Assembly (NCBI RefSeq): GCF_026625765.1
Contig: NZ_CP113062.1
Coordinates: forward strand, 3,224,001-3,288,000
DNA from: Frigoribacterium sp. SL97
GTDB taxonomy: Bacteria > Actinomycetota > Actinomycetes > Actinomycetales > Microbacteriaceae
Direction of reading: 5' to 3'
Length of the DNA: 64,000 bases
The position numbers and the translations under genes are program-made. Below the pieces are notes generated by a model. It did not search any database. It had not been told where the DNA came from and saw nothing but the letters and a program-made list of their open reading frames with translations. Positions 59,531 to 64,000 of this stretch are shown piece after piece. Every line of letters begins with the position of its first letter. Position 1 is the stretch's first letter.

Positions 59531-59619
59531 TGTCGGCAAGTCCTGGCTCCCGTCACGCCCGCACCCGTCCCGCGCCGATCCTCGCACCCCATCGCAGCAC
59601 CAGCCAGGAATTGCCGACA
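59531..59619. repeat. palindromic intergenic repeat, copy E
   Basis: 89 bp with ends TGTCGGCAAGTCCTGGCT and AGCCAGGAATTGCCGACA, inverted repeats over 18 bp with one mismatch. It is the most symmetric copy of the family. Confidence 0.85.
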
Positions 59620-59794
59620 CCGACATAGACACCGCCAACGACCCAGGCCCCGGCCCCGGCACGCCCGTCGAGACGTCCGTGGACGTCGGGCCGTCGGACC
59701 GTCGGCCGCGAAAGGACGATCCCCATCCGCCCGGCCGCGATGCCGGCCGGACCCGCGTGCCGCCGAGCCCGCGTGCCGCCGGACCCGCGTGCCG

Positions 59795-59926
59795 TCAAAA
59801 GGTGGCCAGAGCGCTCACCCTCATCTGCTGCACTCGGGCGTTCGCACACGCCCAGCCCGAGAGCACGACGGCGAAGGACGCCACGACGACCGCGGCGGGG
59901 ACGAGGGAACCGAACGGACGCTTCAT
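59795..59926 (-). CDS. 43-residue secreted or membrane peptide
   Basis: ATG 59926 has GGTGGAG 5 nt upstream and opens a 43-codon frame: MKRPFGSLVPAAVVVASFAV then VLSGWACANARVQQMRVSAL. A basic start, a hydrophobic core and small residues (ACANA) give a good signal peptide or single membrane anchor. The piece after cleavage would be only about 17 residues. The pattern and ribosome site support a real gene. Its upstream region (59927-60007) ends at the shared csbD terminator. Confidence 0.5.
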   Translation of the reverse strand: MKRPFGSLVPAAVVVASFAVVLSGWACANARVQQMRVSALATF

Positions 59927-60007
59927 GTCTCCACCGAAGCACGCTCGGCCGGGTTCTTGCACACTCTGCACTTTTACCCGCTCGTTCCCCGGTCTCCGTC
60001 GGGACGA

Positions 60008-60043
60008 CGAAGGGCCCGACATCCGCGGATGCCGGGCCCTTCG
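60008..60043 (-). terminator. csbD terminator
   Basis: CGAAGGGCCCGACATCCG and its near-perfect complement CGGATGCCGGGCCCTTCG form a 36-bp palindrome with a single mismatch pair. It starts 28 nt past the csbD stop. A run of Ts is absent, but the stem is very stable, and the site is symmetric. Confidence 0.8.
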
Positions 60044-60070
60044 TGGTGCCGACCGGGGTCGGCGGGACGA

Positions 60071-60247
60071 TCAGTTCTTGCCGAGGTCGTCCTTGGCCTT
60101 CTCGGTCTCGAGACGCTCGTCGCTCATGTGCTGGTCCTTGTGACCCTGCTTCGTGAGCTCTTCGTCGTCCGTGCGCTTGCCGACGGCCTCTTCGGCCTTG
60201 CCGGCGGCCTTCTGGACGAAATCTTTTGCCTTGTCACCAACGGACAT
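60071..60247 (-). CDS. CsbD-family stress protein
   Basis: A 58-residue, highly charged protein: SVGDKAKDFVQKAAGKAEEA then VGKRTDDEELTKQGHKDQHM. This is the CsbD pattern (K-A-x-G-K-x-K-E-x-x-G, with T-x-D-x-x-L-x-x-x-G). CsbD proteins are small, mostly helical and induced by general stress (SigB in Bacillus); their function is unclear. ATG 60247 has AGGAGG 5 nt upstream, one of the strongest sites in the window. It is monocistronic with its own terminator. Confidence 0.92.
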   Translation of the reverse strand: MSVGDKAKDFVQKAAGKAEEAVGKRTDDEELTKQGHKDQHMSDERLETEKAKDDLGKN

Positions 60248-60426
60248 GACGTACCTCCTGGTTGTCGGTCGACCGGACTGACCCGGTACACCCGTGACGG
60301 TAGGCCGGGTGTCCGCGGGCCGCCGGGGTTCACAGGCTGTTCCAGGTTCGTACCCGGACCGGGACCCGACCGATCGGTCTCGACCCGGTCCACTCCGTCG
60401 CTTAGGATCGTCGCCGAGGGGGCACC

Positions 60427-61604
60427 ATGGCACGACACACACCGGGGGCGGGCGACGACGAGGGAGTCACGCCCGGTCACGAACCCTTCGCGCCCCCCGC
60501 GTCCGACGCCGACGACGACGCCGACACGGTCGACGCGTCGGACGCTGCCGGACCTCGACTCGTCGCCTGGTCGCACCCCGGCACCGCGGGTTCGGCCACC
60601 ACCGTCGGCGCCGCCAGCGCTGCCTCGGCCGACCCGGTCGGCGCGACCGACGACGACGACGAGGACGGCGAACCCGCCCCCGGTCCCGCCGTCGCCGCCT
60701 CGCCGTCATCGGCGGCGTCGTCGCCACCGCGGCCCTCGTCGCCGTGGTCGTGAGCGCGGTCCTGTCCACGAACGGCTCGGCCCCGCTCGCGGCCGGGGCA
60801 CCGACCGGGTCCGCGAGCCCGACCACGATCGCCCGCACCTCGACACCCACCCCGAGTGCCTCCCCGTCGCCGATGCCGACCGCCCCCGCGACGCCCTCGC
60901 CCCGGGCGGCCACCCCGCCGCCCGAGGACGCTGCGGCGCCGGCGCCGTTCATCACCCCGGTGCCCGCGGGCACGGTCGTCGCCGAGTCCGACGTGGCGTC
61001 CCCCAAGGGCAGCATCCACTTCCACTACCGGGTGGTCGCCACCGGCGACGGCACCTACACGACCGACGTGACCGACTTCACCTCGAGCCTGCCCGTCCCG
61101 GTGGGGGTGTCGTTCTACCAGGTCGCTCCGTCCGTCGGCGACGGCATCACCTTCGGAGGCGACGGGGGTTCCGAGATCGGTGGGCCCACCGCGACCCCGG
61201 CATCGGCGTCCTGGAGCTTCGGAGCGGTCACCCAGCCGTCGTACCTCTCGACCCTCGTCGTCCACTCGACCAGCACCTCCCCGGACGTCCCCGTCGAGAT
61301 CTCGGCCGGGAAGGTGCTCGCCGTCGCCCCGGTCGCCTGGTCGGTGCCGCCGCGTGGGACGAACATCGCCCCGGTCGACTCGGGTGCGGTGGCCTTCGCC
61401 ACGGGAGCGCTCGAGGCGACCACGGCGTCCGGTTCGCCCAAGCGGTACACCGTCGCGCCCGACGACCTCATCGACGCCGTCGCCCTCCGCTTCGGCATCT
61501 CGGTCTCGGCGCTCCTCTACATGAACCAGGGCCTCCAGGTCATCGACGACGCGCAGCACCTGTTCGCGGGCACGACGCTCGTCCTCGACCCCGACAGCGT
61601 CTGA
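60427..61604 (+). pseudogene. membrane-anchored LysM protein, frameshifted
   Basis: The repaired product is 392 residues. It has a cytoplasmic acidic start (GVTPGHEPFAPPASDADDDA), an Arg stretch, one membrane helix (AVIGGVVATAALVAVVVSAV), a Ser/Thr/Pro linker, an extracellular beta-rich domain (VPAGTVVAESDVASPKGSIH) and a C-terminal LysM motif KRYTVAPDDLIDAVALRFGI that binds peptidoglycan. The frame of the first 86 codons (from ATG 60427, GAGGGGGC upstream) and that of the rest differ by one base. A missing C in the C runs between 60677 and 60687 restores a clean junction (GEPAPRSRRRRLAVIGG). Whether the break is biological cannot be told here. Confidence 0.8.
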
Positions 61605-61643
61605 GCCGGGACGTCCCGCACGACGACGCCTAGGGTCGGGGTG

Positions 61644-62348
61644 GTGCCCCGCCTCCCCGTGCTCGTCCGTCACGCCGTGTGGTGGGTGCAGGACTACGCC
61701 TACGCCGCCGTGTGGCAGGTGAGGGCCGTCACGAGTCCTCGCGACCCGGAGCGCTACCTCGGCGGCACCGGTCGGCCCGTGCTCGTCGTCCCCGGCGTGT
61801 GGGAGACCTGGGCCTTCCTCCGACCGATGATCGAACGCCTGCACGCCGAGGGCCACCCCGTGCACGTGCTCGACGACCTGCGATGGAACAGCCGTCCGGT
61901 CGAGGCCACCGCCCGCGACGTCGCCGCCCACCTGCTCGCGCACGGACTCACCGACGTCGTGATCGTCGCCCACAGCAAGGGCGGCCTGATCGGCAAGTAC
62001 GTCATGGCGCTGCTCGACGAGACCCGCCGCGTGCGGTCGATGGTCGCCGTCTGCTCGCCGTTCTCGGGGTCGCGCTACGCCACCTGGCTGGTGCTGCCCG
62101 CCCTCCGGGCCTTCTCACCCCGCGACGCGACGACGATGCGGCTCGCTCGGGACGAGTCGGTCAACGGCCGCATCACCTCGGTCTTCGGCGAGTTCGACCC
62201 CCACATCCCCGAGGGCAGCGAACTGCCCGGCGCCGTCAACGTGCGCCTCCACGCGGGTGGACACTTCCGGGTGCTGGCCCACCCCCGGACGATCGCCACC
62301 GTCCTCGCCGCCGCCGGCGAGCCCGTCGAGCCGGTCAGGCCGGCGTGA
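61644..62348 (+). CDS. lipase/PGAP1-like alpha/beta hydrolase
   Basis: A 234-residue hydrolase. TGRPVLVVPGVWETWAFLRP gives the oxyanion region, VVIVAHSKGGLIGKYVMALL the nucleophile elbow (Ser in AHSKGG), EFDPHIPEG the acid and LHAGGHFRVLAHP the catalytic His. The order and small size fit the lipase-class/PGAP1-like group. GTG 61644 is chosen because TAGGGT (61631-61636) lies 7 nt before it, the leaderless spacing; GTG 61641 is only one codon upstream. Its end overlaps the convergent recQ gene by 14 bp. The substrate is unknown. Confidence 0.85.
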   Translation: MPRLPVLVRHAVWWVQDYAYAAVWQVRAVTSPRDPERYLGGTGRPVLVVPGVWETWAFLRPMIERLHAEGHPVHVLDDLRWNSRPVEATARDVAAHLLAHGLTDVVIVAHSKGGLIGKYVMALLDETRRVRSMVAVCSPFSGSRYATWLVLPALRAFSPRDATTMRLARDESVNGRITSVFGEFDPHIPEGSELPGAVNVRLHAGGHFRVLAHPRTIATVLAAAGEPVEPVRPA

Positions 62349-64000
62349 GCAGGTCGTGTGCGAGCACGTCGGCGACGGCCAGCACCTTGTAGCCCTCGCT
62401 CTCGAAGAACACCGTCATGCGGTCGGCGTCGGTGCTCATCACGGTGCCCTCGCCCCAGGTCGCGTGCACGACGCGCGCGTCGGGCGCGAACGCAGGAGGC
62501 GCGGTGTCGGTGACGTCGTCCTGCTCGCCTCCGCGCGCCTCCCGGGGGTCGCCTGCCCTCTCGGCGGCCCGGCAGCCGTCGCAGTTGCCGCACCGCTCGG
62601 GCGAGTCCTCGCCGAAGTAGCCGAGCAGGAAGTGCCGACGGCAGCCGGGCGCCTCGGCGAAGGTGCGCATCATCTCGATGCGCGAGCGCTCGACCCGGTC
62701 GCGGGTCTCGGCGACCCCGCGCGCCGCCTCGGCGGCACTGCGGGCGTCGAAGCCGTCGACCGGCTCGAACCCCTTGGTCGACTCGGACAGGGCACCGCCC
62801 TCGAGCAGCAGGTCGATGAGGCGCGAGACCGTGCGCGCGCCGAGGGCCAGCTGGTCCGACACCTCCGATCGCCGGACGGGCCGACCCGCCGCCGAGAGCG
62901 CGGTGAAGACGCCCCGCAGGTCCGCGCGCCCGGGGAGGCCGGAGGCGAAGAACGAGCGCAGCGAGAGGTCTTCGGGGCGGTAGTGGAGCGTCGCGGTGGC
63001 GGGGTCGCCGTCGCGCCCGGCCCGGCCGATCTCCTGGTAGTACGAGTCGAGCGAGTCGGGCACGTCGGCGTGCACGACGAACCGGACGTCGGGCTTGTCG
63101 ATCCCCATGCCGAACGCGCTCGTCGCCACCACCACGTCGACCTCGCCCGCGTGGAACCGCTCGTGCAGTTCGCCCCGCTCGGCCGAGCGCTGCCCGCCGT
63201 GGTATCCCACGACGGTGCGGTCGGGGCAGCGCTCGGCGATCGCGGCGGCGTAGTGCTCGGTCGCCTTGCGGGTGGCGACGTAGACGATGCCCGGCGTCGT
63301 CGAGGCGGCCACCTGCTCGACCACGGCGCGGGCCTTCTCGTCGTCGTCCTCGTGCCGCACGACCTCGAGGGAGAGGGTGGGCCGGTCGAAGCCGTGGCTC
63401 AACACGAGCGGGTCGTCGAGGCGGAGGCGTTCGACGATCTCGTCCCGCACCGGGCCCGACCCGGTCGCCGTGAGCGCCAGCACGGTGGGTCCCCCGAGAC
63501 GCTCGACGACCTCGCCGAGGTGCAGGTAGTCGGGCCGGAAGTCGTGCCCCCACGACGACACGCAGTGCGCCTCATCGACGACGAAGAGGGCGACCCCGGC
63601 GTCGCTCAGGCGGTCGACGGTCTCGTCGCGGGCGAGCTGCTCGGGGGCGAGGAAGACGTAGGTGACCTCTCCGGCGGCGAGGCGCTCCCAGCCCTCGTCG
63701 TTCTCGGCGTCGGTGTGGCCCGAGTTGATCGCGACGGCAGGCGGGGCGTCGGGGCGTCCGACGAGTCCCGCGACCTGGTCCGCCTGCAAGGCGATCAACG
63801 GCGAGACGACGACCGTGGGCCCGTCGAGCACGGCGCCGGCCACCTGGTAGATCGCCGATTTGCCGAATCCCGTGGGCATGACCGCGAGGGTGTCCCGGCC
63901 GGCGACCACCGCCTCCAGGGCCTCGAGCTGGGCGGGGTGCAGGTCGGTCCAACCGAAGAGGTCGGCGGCGGCACGGGTGATGTCGTCGGTGCGGGGGGTG
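62335..64000 (-). CDS. recQ: RecQ-family DNA helicase, 5' end beyond window
   Basis: A 3'-5' DNA helicase in recombination and repair. 555 codons are visible; the frame runs on past 64000. It begins in the window at the region before motif 0, DLFGWTDLHPAQLEALEAVV, then Walker A LAVMPTGFGKSAIYQVAG, the DEAH box FVVDEAHCVSSWGHDFRPDY, GYHGGQRSAERGELHERFHA, and motif VI AGRDGDPATATLHY. The zinc site is in CRRHFLLGYFGEDSPERCGN with CDGC. After it comes a winged-helix-like remnant and a short C-terminal domain (VHATWGEGTVMSTDADRMTV) in place of HRDC, a version common in Actinobacteria. Confidence 0.93.
   Translation of the reverse strand, partial: TPRTDDITRAAADLFGWTDLHPAQLEALEAVVAGRDTLAVMPTGFGKSAIYQVAGAVLDGPTVVVSPLIALQADQVAGLVGRPDAPPAVAINSGHTDAENDEGWERLAAGEVTYVFLAPEQLARDETVDRLSDAGVALFVVDEAHCVSSWGHDFRPDYLHLGEVVERLGGPTVLALTATGSGPVRDEIVERLRLDDPLVLSHGFDRPTLSLEVVRHEDDDEKARAVVEQVAASTTPGIVYVATRKATEHYAAAIAERCPDRTVVGYHGGQRSAERGELHERFHAGEVDVVVATSAFGMGIDKPDVRFVVHADVPDSLDSYYQEIGRAGRDGDPATATLHYRPEDLSLRSFFASGLPGRADLRGVFTALSAAGRPVRRSEVSDQLALGARTVSRLIDLLLEGGALSESTKGFEPVDGFDARSAAEAARGVAETRDRVERSRIEMMRTFAEAPGCRRHFLLGYFGEDSPERCGNCDGCRAAERAGDPREARGGEQDDVTDTAPPAFAPDARVVHATWGEGTVMSTDADRMTVFFESEGYKVLAVADVLAHDLLTPA

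Noticed and set aside
1..64000. tRNA, rRNA, prophage, insertion sequence or biosynthetic megasynthase
   Set aside because: No T-loop GGTTCGA pattern with a matching acceptor stem, no transposase, integrase or phage structural protein and no PKS/NRPS motif was seen.

Overview
The window is about 70% GC, densely coded on both strands, and has the look of a Microbacteriaceae-type actinomycete chromosome. This is inferred from the GC-rich third codon positions, GTGA/ATGTCTGA start-stop overlaps, many apparently leaderless genes with a -10 hexamer 6-7 nt before the start codon, an LCP wall-polymer ligase, a LAFTG-type sorted surface protein, and a mycothiol-type MDMPI-domain protein. No tRNA, rRNA, CRISPR array, insertion sequence or prophage was seen.

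Layout. 1-10.2 kb is a pentose/alditol regulon: L-ribulokinase (araB, cut by the window edge), a LacI-family repressor, a ChvE-GguA-GguB type sugar ABC transporter, and an alditol oxidase/aldose 1-epimerase pair. Three identical GTGAGCGCTCAC palindromes lie in front of araB, the transporter and the oxidase and tie these units together. 10.2-16.4 kb holds stand-alone oxidoreductases (two luciferase-like flavoproteins, an aldo/keto reductase, a 2-hydroxyacid dehydrogenase). 16.4-23.2 kb holds metal and stress functions: corA with a possible leader peptide, osmC-ohrR, mntP, an EamA exporter and a serine hydrolase. 23.4-28.4 kb has a formamidase-like enzyme, a 31-residue membrane peptide, an ArsR-MFS pair and umuDC. 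29-36.8 kb is rich in regulators (two TetR, one AraC), each next to a likely target (SDR, GNAT, MFS plus esterase). 36.8-51.3 kb is a cell-surface block: a 1148-residue wall protein, an LCP ligase and two divergent, translationally coupled glycosyltransferase operons, one led by a WcbI-like protein. 51.5-64 kb is a mixed region of small membrane proteins, acetyltransferases, hydrolases, lipid-binding-like proteins, CsbD, a LysM protein and a RecQ helicase cut by the window edge.

Four genes are interrupted: chvE, an Ltp-family gene and a LysM gene by one-base indels in short C runs, and a GNAT gene by an in-frame TAG. The clustering of indels in C runs makes base-calling error a serious alternative to real decay.

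The most striking non-gene signal is a short word, AGGAGGCGC with extended form GGAGGCGCGGGTC. I counted about 35 copies of the core by hand, in both orientations, inside genes and between them, and as inverted pairs forming terminator-like hairpins. That distribution resembles DNA uptake sequences of Neisseria and Pasteurellaceae. A second signal is a family of five 89-98 bp imperfect palindromes ending in TGTCGGCAA/TTGCCGACA.
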